Assembly: GCA_025937895.1 (NCBI GenBank)
Contig: JAICQL010000025.1
Coordinates: 1 to 54,413 of the forward strand
Length of the DNA: 54,413 nt
Direction of reading: 5' to 3'
DNA from: Polyangiaceae bacterium
Lineage (GTDB): Bacteria > Myxococcota_A > Polyangia > Polyangiales > Polyangiaceae
Made by a program: the position numbers and the translations under genes. The notes below the pieces were generated by a model, which saw only the letters and a program-made list of their open reading frames with translations, made no database searches and was not told where the DNA came from. Position 1 is the stretch's first letter. Every line of letters starts with the position of its first letter. This document shows, piece after piece, positions 44,336 through 52,181 of the stretch.

Positions 44336-45655
44336 TCACGCGCGGTGCTCGAGCGAGGCGCTCGGCGCCCGATCGGACTGCGCGGCACCCGCGCCCTCGA
44401 GCAGCGCGGCAAAGGCGGGGCGCAGGATCTGCTCGCGGGCTTGCCGGTACAGCTCGCGCTGCTCGTCCGAGCTCAGGCGGCCATAGTGGTGCAGCGCGGG
44501 CTGCGAAAGCTCGGCAGTGGAGCTGGGCTCTGGCAGCAGCGCGAGCTTGCGCTCGGCCTCGCGCCGCAGCTCTGCCCGCAAGTTTGCGCGCTGCTTCGGG
44601 CCACCCTGCGCGAGCGCCCAGGCGAGAAAGCGGAACGCGAGCTGGGCATGACGGGTCTCGTCTTCGGCCACATCGAGCAGCGCCTGGCGCACGCTCGAAT
44701 CGCCCGCCAGGCGGGCTTGCTCCTGCGCGACGACGGCGGCGAACGTCTCACCGATGCAACCCTCGGCGAGGGTGGCGCGCGCCACGCTGAGCAGGTCGAG
44801 CTCGAGCGGATGGTCGAGCTCCGGCAGCTTGCCAGGACCGATGGCGCGCCCCGCCAGGCGGCTGGCGATGCTGAAGGCGCGCTCGGCATGGGCGACCTCA
44901 TCGAGCCCCGCCGCCTGCGCGTCACCTACCAGCTGCGCGGGGGCACCGAGCGCGAGCAGCTGCAGGCTGAAGCGAGCGAAGCTGGCGATGGAGGCGTGCT
45001 CCATCAGCGCATCGGCTTGCCACAGCTCCGCCAGGCGCGCGCGCTCGGCAGCGCTGGCGCTGGGCCGCACCGCATGGGGCAGCCCGGTGAGGGTAGCGTC
45101 GATGACCAGCCAGTCATTGCGCTGCTCCGCCGCCGACACCAGCGTGCGCTCGTTCAGCACCAGCGCGCGCCCGCAGCACGACCCCTCGCACGATTGATAA
45201 CAGCACTCGCCGCCCCCCGCGGGCACGCCCGGACCGAGCGCGGCGTTGCAGCAGCTGGATGCGACCCAGTCGTGCCGCAGGCAGCCGTTCTCCAGAAACC
45301 CAGCCTCGACCTCGGCGGAGCTGCGCGGCGGCTCGCGCGGGATTTGACCCGCACCATCGCGCGCCAGCTGCATCATCCGGATCCTGTCGACACAGAAGGT
45401 CTCGGCCACTCCGAAGCTACAGCTCGCGGCTGCGGGGCTCGGCGTGCGATCCTCCGTGGGCATGGCGCTGCCCCCGCCAGAGCCCCCGCCAGATCCAGCG
45501 GCAGAGCCAGCGGCTCCAGCAGCCACCGTCAGATCGTCTTCGATCGGATCGGCGGGCTCCGCGCTGGTCTTGGCGCCGCAGGCGCCCAGCGCGCCACCCG
45601 CACCGATGGCAAACAACAAGCGGCCCAGCATGCGATGGTGAGAGCTCGGGGACAT
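44336..45655 (-). CDS. Exported ferritin-like lipoprotein
   Basis: 439 residues from ATG 45655. The signal ends with the lipobox GALGAC (Cys26). A Gly/Ala/Ser linker is followed by a Cys-rich segment at about 79-161 (CSFGVAETFC, ENGC, SSCC, ECCYQSCEGSCC). A four-helix ferritin-like domain covers about 205-390, with carboxylate/His ligands in MEHASI (219-220), DEVAHAERA (253-258), EGCIGE (298-303) and EDETRHAQ (331-336). These are the two ExxH-type pairs of a di-iron centre. A di-iron ferritin-like enzyme outside the cytoplasm is unusual. Function (oxidase, redox sensor, metal binding) is unknown. Confidence 0.87.
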   Translation of the reverse strand: MSPSSHHRMLGRLLFAIGAGGALGACGAKTSAEPADPIEDDLTVAAGAAGSAAGSGGGSGGGSAMPTEDRTPSPAAASCSFGVAETFCVDRIRMMQLARDGAGQIPREPPRSSAEVEAGFLENGCLRHDWVASSCCNAALGPGVPAGGGECCYQSCEGSCCGRALVLNERTLVSAAEQRNDWLVIDATLTGLPHAVRPSASAAERARLAELWQADALMEHASIASFARFSLQLLALGAPAQLVGDAQAAGLDEVAHAERAFSIASRLAGRAIGPGKLPELDHPLELDLLSVARATLAEGCIGETFAAVVAQEQARLAGDSSVRQALLDVAEDETRHAQLAFRFLAWALAQGGPKQRANLRAELRREAERKLALLPEPSSTAELSQPALHHYGRLSSDEQRELYRQAREQILRPAFAALLEGAGAAQSDRAPSASLEHRA

Positions 45656-45846
45656 GCCCCAGCAGATTGCAAGAAGCCGGCCACGGCCTCTACGGACGCC
45701 TGGTGTCGGGATTCCCCGGTAAAAACCGCCATCTGCGAGCGGGTGCACCAACCCGTATCGTCAATCTGGCACAGCGCTCGACCGTGACTTGGCACATTGG
45801 CGGCGGAGATGGCCTTTTGCCGGCATCCATGCCAGAAGGCGCTCCC

Positions 45847-46875
45847 ATGTTTGGCCCGCGCTGGCCCGGCGCAGAGAAGGCGTGGACGTTCCTGGCCCCG
45901 ATGGAGGGCATCACGCACCCCGCATTCCGGGCGCTGCTCGCGGCGCGCCCTGGGCTCGGGGTGGTGTGTACCGAGTTCGTGCGCATCTGCTCCACCGGTC
46001 TGGGCGCCCGTCACCTGCGCGAGCAGGTGGTACGCGCGCCGGGCGCCGCGCTCTCGGTGCAGGTGATGGGCAACCACATCGAGCACATGGCCGACGCGAC
46101 GGAGATCGTTGCGCAGGCCGGCGCCGATCTCGTCGACCTGAACGTGGGCTGCCCCGCGCCGCGGGTGGTGCGCAAGGGCGTGGGCTCGGCCATGCTGCGC
46201 GATCCGGAGCTGCTCTCGCGCGTGGTGAGCGCCATGCGCGGCCGCACGCGCGGCTGGCTCACCGCCAAGATGCGCGCCGGCTTCGATGACGCCGCGGGTG
46301 CCGTGCGCAGTGCGCGGCTGATCGAGGCGGCCGGCGCCAACCTGATCGCGGTGCATCCGCGCCGGCAGGTCGACTTCTTCGCGGGGGTGAGCGACTGGCG
46401 CATCATCGCCGAGATCAAGCGCTCCGTCTCGGTACCGGTGATCGGCAACGGTGACGTGTGGTACGCGGCGGACGCGCTGCGCATGCGGCGGGAGACGGGC
46501 TGTGACGGCGTGATGATCGGCCGCGGGGCGCTGCGCAATCCGTGGATCTTCGAGCAGATCGACGCCCTGGTGCGCGGCTTGCCTCTGCCGCGCCCGAGCG
46601 GCGACGACGTGCTCGGCCACTTTGACGCGCTGGCGGCCATGTTCGGCGAGCTCGCGCCCGGGCGCACCGTGGGCCTGCTGAAGGAGCAGCTGCGTTACCT
46701 GTGCCGCGTGGTGCCGGACTCCGCAGAGCTCCTGCGGCGCACGATGCGCGCCGCGGCCCTGCCCGAGCTGCGCGCCATCCTGGCGGAGCGCCTGGCGGGC
46801 GAGCGCCCCGAGGCGCTCGATCTGGGTGCCGAGGGCGGGCAGCTGGAGCGCTCGGGCAGCGCGCTGGCCGCGTAA
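45847..46875 (+). CDS. dus: tRNA-dihydrouridine synthase (Dus family)
   Basis: 342 residues from ATG 45847, which has AGAAGG seven bases upstream; ATG 45829 is also in frame. FMN-barrel motifs are FLAPMEGITHPAFRALL, LSVQVMGN, DLVDLNVGCPAPRVVRKGVG (catalytic Cys), AKMRAGF, LIAVHPRRQ and VPVIGNGDVW. CDGVMIGRGALRNPWIF closes the flavin site. It reduces uridine to dihydrouridine in tRNA with FMN and NADPH. A longer open frame extends upstream but without similarity. Confidence 0.94.
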   Translation: MFGPRWPGAEKAWTFLAPMEGITHPAFRALLAARPGLGVVCTEFVRICSTGLGARHLREQVVRAPGAALSVQVMGNHIEHMADATEIVAQAGADLVDLNVGCPAPRVVRKGVGSAMLRDPELLSRVVSAMRGRTRGWLTAKMRAGFDDAAGAVRSARLIEAAGANLIAVHPRRQVDFFAGVSDWRIIAEIKRSVSVPVIGNGDVWYAADALRMRRETGCDGVMIGRGALRNPWIFEQIDALVRGLPLPRPSGDDVLGHFDALAAMFGELAPGRTVGLLKEQLRYLCRVVPDSAELLRRTMRAAALPELRAILAERLAGERPEALDLGAEGGQLERSGSALAA

Positions 46876-46989
46876 GCTTTCAAGCGGACTGAACGGCTGC
46901 GCCGCAGGGGGGCGAGCGCGGCCGACTCGACCGCACGAGGCGGGAGAGGCTGTGGCGCCGCTGGGCCGCGTGATATAGCCGCAGCAATC

Positions 46990-47376
46990 ATGGCCGATGC
47001 GAGCGGAACGGGAGTGAAGTCGGGCGCGGACACGGAGCGTCGCTGCAACAGCTGCTCCGGCAGCGGAGAGGTGGGCACGGAGATGGGGCCCGTCGATTGC
47101 CCCGACTGCGGCGGCACCGGCGTGCTCCCGCACCCGAGCGTGCTGGTGGAGTGGCGCATCCGCGACATCGAGCGGGCGCGCAGCGCCGGCGCGGACGCCG
47201 CCGCCAGTGACATCCGCTGGCTGATCGCCGAGCTGCGCCGCGCGCGCACGGCCCTGACCGAGATCGCCAGCCTCGCAGCGGACGCGGGCGACTCGGACAT
47301 CGCGCGGCGTTTGCGCGTGGTGTCCGGGCAGGCGCTGGAGCTGTTCGAGGTGGTGCCCGTAGGGTCCGAGCGTTGA
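46990..47376 (+). CDS. Small DnaJ-type zinc-finger protein
   Basis: 128 residues. Two CxxCxGxG units lie near the N-terminus (CNSCSGSGEVG and CPDCGGTGVL), as in half of a DnaJ zinc finger, binding one zinc. The rest is a helical region (VEWRIRDIERARSAGADAAA, RWLIAELRRARTALTEIASL). No J-domain, so not a DnaJ itself. Its stop overlaps the phoD TTG start (TTGA). Function unknown. Confidence 0.8.
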   Translation: MADASGTGVKSGADTERRCNSCSGSGEVGTEMGPVDCPDCGGTGVLPHPSVLVEWRIRDIERARSAGADAAASDIRWLIAELRRARTALTEIASLAADAGDSDIARRLRVVSGQALELFEVVPVGSER

Positions 47377-49040
47377 CCTGGAGCCGGCGCCGTTTCCTGA
47401 GCCGAGCCGCCCCGGGCGTGCTTGGCCTCTCGGGCTGCCTCACGGCCCGTGATGAGACGGTGCTGCAGGGAGCAGGGGGAGCGGAGGAGGCGCGCGCTCC
47501 GCTGCAGGTGCCGCGGGAGCCCTGGCCCCCACCGGGTGCGAGCTCTCCTTTCGAGCACGGGGTGGCCAGCGGCGATCCACTGGGCGACGCGGTGATCCTG
47601 TGGACGCGCGTGACCCCGCCCGCGAGCGGAGCGGCGAGCTCGCTCCCGGTGGAGGGCGAGCTCGAGGTAGAGGTGCAGTGGCGCATCGCGCTCGATCCCG
47701 AGCTCGAGCAGATCGTTGCGGAAGGCGAGACGAGTACCGACCCGGGCCGCGACTACACCGTGCACGTGGACGCCACCGGCCTCAGCAGCGGCACTACGTA
47801 TTACTATCAGTTCCGCGCGCTGGGTCAGACCTCGCCGCGCGGCCGCACCCGCACCTTGCCCGCGGGCGCGGTGCAGCGCATGCGCCTGGCGGTGGTGTCG
47901 TGTGCCAACTACCCCGCCGGCTTCTTCAACGTGTATGCGCTGCTCGCCTCTGCCGACGTGGATCTGGTGCTGTGCCTGGGCGACTACATCTACGAGTACG
48001 CCGACGGCGTGCTGGGTGCCGGCGCGCCCATCGGGCGAGCGCCGGAGCCCGCGCACGAGCTGCTCACCCTGGCCGACTATCGCCAGCGCCATGCGCACTA
48101 CAAGCGGGATCCGGATCTGCAAGCGGTGCACCGGCAGCACCCCTTCGTGCTGGTGTGGGATGATCACGAGGTCGCCAACAACTCGTCCCTGCACGGCGCG
48201 CAGAATCACCAGAGTGACGAGGGCGATTTCGCGCAGCGCCGGCAGGCTGCGCTGCAGGCCTATCGCGAGTGGCTGCCGCTGCGACCTCGCGCCGAGGCGC
48301 CGCTGTACCGCAGCTTCGCCTGCGGCGAGCTGCTGGATCTGCTGATGCTCGACACGCGCCATCAGGCGCGGGCCGTGCAGGTCAACCCCTGTGATCAGCC
48401 GCTGCTGGCCGATCCCTCGCGAGAGCTGCTGGGCGCCGAGCAGGAGGCGTGGCTCGGGCAGCAGCTATCGCAGTCGCAGGCGCGCGGCGCGCGCTGGCGC
48501 TTGATCGGGCAGCAGGTGCTGTTTGCGCCGCTCTGGCGCAACAGCCTCGGCTGCGTGCAGTCGGCTGACTACTGGGATGGCTACGCCGCCACGCGCGAGC
48601 GCCTGTTTGACCTGCTGGAGCGCGAGGCCATCGACAACGTGATCCTGCTCACGGGGGACGCGCACGCCTCCTGGGGCAACGACGTGCCGCGCGATCCGTT
48701 CACGCCAGGTGCGTACGATCCGGAGAGCGGCAGCGGCAGTCGCCTGGTGGAGCTCGTGGCGCCCGCGCTCAGCTCACCCGCGCGTGGTGACCCCGAGCTG
48801 CAGATCCGCGCGCTCAATCCACACGTCAAATTCAGCGAGCAGCAGCGCCAGGGCTATCTCTTGCTCGACGTGACCCCAGAGCGCGCACAGGCCGAGTGGC
48901 ACCTGGTGGCCACCGTTCGCCAGCTGAGCGCGGAGGTCACGCTGGCGGGCGCGCTGCAGACGCTCTCCGGACGTCCCTGGCTGGAGCCCGCGCTCGAGCC
49001 CACCCTGGCGCGCTCCAGCTTGCCTGCGCCAGCGCGCTGA
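47373..49040 (+). CDS. phoD: PhoD-type alkaline phosphatase, Tat-exported
   Basis: 555 residues from TTG 47373, overlapping the previous stop. The N-terminus carries a twin-arginine motif (SRRRFLSRAA), followed by LGLSGC, which also looks like a lipobox. PhoD motifs: FEHGVASGDPLGDAVILWTR, YYYQFRALG, RLAVVSCANY, LVLCLGDYIYEY, FVLVWDDHEVANNS, ALQAYREWLP, LLDLLMLDTR, NVILLTGDAHASWG. It releases phosphate from phosphodi/monoesters outside the cytoplasm using Fe/Ca. No Pho box was identified. Coupled to the zinc-finger gene upstream. Confidence 0.93.
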   Translation: MTWSRRRFLSRAAPGVLGLSGCLTARDETVLQGAGGAEEARAPLQVPREPWPPPGASSPFEHGVASGDPLGDAVILWTRVTPPASGAASSLPVEGELEVEVQWRIALDPELEQIVAEGETSTDPGRDYTVHVDATGLSSGTTYYYQFRALGQTSPRGRTRTLPAGAVQRMRLAVVSCANYPAGFFNVYALLASADVDLVLCLGDYIYEYADGVLGAGAPIGRAPEPAHELLTLADYRQRHAHYKRDPDLQAVHRQHPFVLVWDDHEVANNSSLHGAQNHQSDEGDFAQRRQAALQAYREWLPLRPRAEAPLYRSFACGELLDLLMLDTRHQARAVQVNPCDQPLLADPSRELLGAEQEAWLGQQLSQSQARGARWRLIGQQVLFAPLWRNSLGCVQSADYWDGYAATRERLFDLLEREAIDNVILLTGDAHASWGNDVPRDPFTPGAYDPESGSGSRLVELVAPALSSPARGDPELQIRALNPHVKFSEQQRQGYLLLDVTPERAQAEWHLVATVRQLSAEVTLAGALQTLSGRPWLEPALEPTLARSSLPAPAR

Positions 49041-49087
49041 ATCACCGGCGAGCTGAGCACGACACGAGCGCACGGCACAGCCGCGCT

Positions 49088-50518
49088 TCAGAACAGGCAC
49101 TGGGCCGTGCCCAGGATCATGTCGGCCAGGATGATGCCTGGGCTGCCGTTGCCACCGAAGAGCGCCGGATCGCACACCGCGCCGGGGGACGAGCACTCGG
49201 GCGCGAGGCGGCGCGAGCACTGGCCGGAGTTCTCCGCCAGGCACTGCAGGAACTGCTCGCAGCCGATCTGCGCGGCAGGGCCGTTGGTGGCGCAGGTGAT
49301 GTTGCTCACCAGCCGGTGCGCGCAGCGCGTGCAATCGGCCTGGATGCCGCCGCAGCAGCGATCGTCTTCACACACGCCGCCCTCGCAGTCCGCGTCGGCC
49401 TCACAGCTCTCGCCGGTGGCGCAGGGCCCGCACCTGCCGCCGCAGTCCGTGTCCGTCTCGTCGCCGTCTTGCTGCTGGTTGTCGCAGTCGGCGCAGCGCC
49501 CCGCGATACAGCTGCCGCTGGCGCAGTCGGCCGGGGTGTTGCACTCCTGACCCACCCGGCAGCGCGCGCACTGCGGATCATTGCCGCCGCAGTCCGCGTC
49601 GCTCTCGTTGCCGTTCTGCTGGCCGTCGAGGCACAGCGGCAAGGCGCAGTTGCCGCCCGCGCAGCGGCCGCTGGCGCACTGCGAGCCGTTGGTGCAGGGG
49701 CTCTGCAGCGGGCACAGCGGGCAGGGGGCCAGTCCGCAGTCGGTGATCGGCTCATTGCCGTTGCGCTCGCCGTCGTTGCAGCGCGCGGGCTGACAGCACA
49801 GCTCGACGCCCTCGCCGCAGCCCTGCGCCGTGCACACCCGTTCGCTGCAGTCCGCCGCCTGGCTGCAGCGCGAGCCCGGCAAACAGGCATCGCAGCTGCC
49901 GCCGCAGTCGGTGTCGACCTCGTCCTGGTTCTGCACCTGATCGTTGCAGCTGGCGGCGGCACAGGCGCCGTCGCTGCACACGCGCGTCAGGCAGTCGTCC
50001 GGCACGCCGCACCCTGCGCCCACGGCGCAAGCCGGGCACGGGCCGCCGCAATCGCTGTCCGTCTCGCCGCCGTTGAGCTCGCTGTCTGCGCACGAGGGCT
50101 GCGCGCAGCTGCCCGCGGCGCTGCAGAAGCCGCTCGCGCAGTCTTCTGCGCGCGTGCACGACAGCCCGTCGCCACACGGCGCCGTGCAAGGGCCGCCGCA
50201 GTCCACGTCAGCCTCGCCTTGATTGCGCTGTTCATCGCTGCAGCTCGGGGGCGCCAGCTGCGGCAGCTCGCAGCCCGTCAGCTCAGCCCCGGAGCAGCTC
50301 GCCCCCGCATCGGCGGCCGGCTCTGGCGCGCGCGGCGGCTCGGGCTCCGGCGCTGGCGCCAGGCCCGCGTCCAGCTCTGGCCGGGCGCTGCCGGCGTCCG
50401 GGCGCAGCGCCTCGATCTGGCGCGGCTGAAAGGGATCATTGACGACGGTACAGGCCGCGCACGCCAGCAGCGGCAGCAACAGCCGCTTCACTCTCCAAAC
50501 CGTTGCTGTCGAGGGCAT
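49088..50518 (-). CDS. DCGG-repeat Cys-rich lipoprotein
   Basis: 476 residues from ATG 50518, with GAGAGG at good spacing. The signal ends PLLACAAC (lipobox plausible at either Cys). After a Pro/Ala linker come seven or eight repeats of the type C.D...N..E.D.DCGG.C..C, for example QNQDEVDTDCGGSCDACLPG and LNGGETDSDCGGPCPACAVG. Asp-rich repeats of this type are widespread in myxobacteria; calcium binding is plausible. A Cys-rich C-terminal domain follows (CEQFLQCLAENSGQCS). Surface protein, function unknown. Convergent with phoD. Confidence 0.85.
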   Translation of the reverse strand: MPSTATVWRVKRLLLPLLACAACTVVNDPFQPRQIEALRPDAGSARPELDAGLAPAPEPEPPRAPEPAADAGASCSGAELTGCELPQLAPPSCSDEQRNQGEADVDCGGPCTAPCGDGLSCTRAEDCASGFCSAAGSCAQPSCADSELNGGETDSDCGGPCPACAVGAGCGVPDDCLTRVCSDGACAAASCNDQVQNQDEVDTDCGGSCDACLPGSRCSQAADCSERVCTAQGCGEGVELCCQPARCNDGERNGNEPITDCGLAPCPLCPLQSPCTNGSQCASGRCAGGNCALPLCLDGQQNGNESDADCGGNDPQCARCRVGQECNTPADCASGSCIAGRCADCDNQQQDGDETDTDCGGRCGPCATGESCEADADCEGGVCEDDRCCGGIQADCTRCAHRLVSNITCATNGPAAQIGCEQFLQCLAENSGQCSRRLAPECSSPGAVCDPALFGGNGSPGIILADMILGTAQCLF

Positions 50519-51152
50519 CGGACAACCTCTCACTCGCACGAACGTGCGGACGGGCTGGCTATCACCTGGCCCCTTGCGGGCGCCATGTTACTCCAATCGG
50601 ACCTGAAGTCGACCCCCGCTCGCCACAGGCGTGCCGGAATCCCAGATGCACGGAGCAACTCCGAGCGGAAACGGCGGCCCGTTCCACTGCGCGAGCGTGA
50701 CATTAGACGACCTGAGGGATCGCCGCCGTGGCCATTTGTCATGCCGAGAAGACACTGAGCAGCCGACAAGCCCAGCGGACTTTTCATGGAGAGGGCTCGC
50801 CGTCAGGCGGACGGCGCGCGGCGCCAGGATGAGCCCGCTGGCGCGCACGCTGTTGCATGGTGGTTCACGCGTGGCGCGCTCTGCCGCACGGCGACTTCAC
50901 GCGCTGCCAGCACGACTCCAGCGGCGCTCCGGCACGGCTGAGCACGGCGCAAAACTGTGGGCGGGCTGCAGCGGCCAGCCAGTGCCCTGAACATCCGCGG
51001 CGAAGCGCACCTTCTGGCCCGCGGTGGGTGCGATCTTTTCACGATCTCCGGCGCCGCGCCGCGCATGGATTGCCAGAGCGGTCAGCGCTGCCGCGCGGCC
51101 GCGATCAGTCGATCAGCATCGCGCCTCGGCGAGGCGCGCTCCGGAGGCAGTG
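50519..51152. other. Intergenic region, no gene seen
   Basis: About 630 bases between divergent genes. Short open frames here have no protein-like pattern. The ribosome site GGAGG of the GAF-AraC gene is at 51143-51147. No clear promoter or repeat beyond that. Confidence 0.5.
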
Positions 51153-52181
51153 GTGGACTCATTGCAAAACGACCTGGCGCCCGAGCTCGCTTCCGCAACG
51201 GAGGTGCCTGCGTACACTGAGGGCAACGGTGACGGGCAGTCGCCGCTACGGCACGTGGCGGCTGCGCTGGCGGCCGTGGATGAGCTGGCGGCGTGCCGCG
51301 ACAGCAGCAACCTGTTGCGCCTGGCCATCGAGCTCTCGCGCTCGCGGCTGGGGCTGGAGCGAGTAGGCCTGTTCATGCGCGATCGCGCCAGCGAGCGCAT
51401 CGTGATGCGCGGCACCTGGGGTACCGGCGCGCAGGGCGAGACCACGGACGAGCGCTCCCTGGTCCAGGAATTTTCGTCGCGCGAGTACCAGGCGCTGCTC
51501 AGCGCGCGGCTCTCCGGCGGGCTGGGCATGTATCACCCGTGCGCGCCACGTTATGCCACCACCGAGCCGGGGCGCACGGTCCTGCTGGGTGAGGGCTGGG
51601 TGATGGCCACCCCGCTGGTCGCCGCGCGCGACGTGCTCGGCGTCATGTACAACGACGCAGCGCTCACCCACACTCCGGTCGATCACGGCAAGCAGGCGGG
51701 CGCAGCCGTGTTCTGCACCATGCTCGCGGTGCTGTGTCAGTCGCGGCGTGGCGCAATCCACTGGCAGCCGCTGCAGCGCAAGGCGGGGCAGGGGCCGCTC
51801 GTGGAGCGGGTGGTGCGCGCCCTGGCAGAAGACCTGCAGCTCACCGGCGAGCGGCTCGCCACCGAGCTGGGCGTGAGCCCCGGGCACCTGGCGCGCTCCT
51901 TCAAGCGCGAGATGGGGGTATCGCTGGTGGATTATCGCAATCGCCTGCGTCTCGATCGCTTCTTCGAGTCCGTGCAGCGCCGCGGCGGCGGCGGCGGTCA
52001 CCTGCTGGATGCGGCGCTGGAAGCGGGGTTCGGCAGCTACGCGCAGTTTCACCGCGTGTATCGCAAGTTCCTGGGCGCCACCCCGCGTGACACCTTTGCC
52101 GCGGCCGGCCTTGCTTCCGGCGCCGGCCTTGCCGTGCCCGGCGCGGGCCCCGAGCACGCCGCGCAAGCCGCTATGCCATGA
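51153..52181 (+). CDS. GAF-domain AraC-family transcription regulator
   Basis: 342 residues. GTG 51153 is chosen because GGAGG sits five bases upstream; the open frame begins earlier at 51024 without a ribosome site. A GAF-like domain covers about residues 30-190 (LLRLAIELSRSRLGLERVGL, VMATPLVAARDVLGVMYND). An AraC HTH pair follows (ERLATELGVSPGHLARSFKR, LLDAALEAGFGSYAQFHRVY, RKFLGATPRDTF). The tail is Ala-rich. It probably senses a small molecule and regulates nearby genes; its stop lies inside the end of the convergent GH3 gene (11-bp overlap). Confidence 0.88.
   Translation: MDSLQNDLAPELASATEVPAYTEGNGDGQSPLRHVAAALAAVDELAACRDSSNLLRLAIELSRSRLGLERVGLFMRDRASERIVMRGTWGTGAQGETTDERSLVQEFSSREYQALLSARLSGGLGMYHPCAPRYATTEPGRTVLLGEGWVMATPLVAARDVLGVMYNDAALTHTPVDHGKQAGAAVFCTMLAVLCQSRRGAIHWQPLQRKAGQGPLVERVVRALAEDLQLTGERLATELGVSPGHLARSFKREMGVSLVDYRNRLRLDRFFESVQRRGGGGGHLLDAALEAGFGSYAQFHRVYRKFLGATPRDTFAAAGLASGAGLAVPGAGPEHAAQAAMP

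Noticed and set aside
45780..45810. Sigma-54-like tggcac element
   Set aside because: The required TTGC-type -12 element is missing at the right distance.
48896..50758. Long Ala/Arg-rich plus-strand frame opposite the Cys-rich lipoprotein
   Set aside because: Antisense shadow; the real gene has a signal peptide, ribosome site and DCGG repeats.
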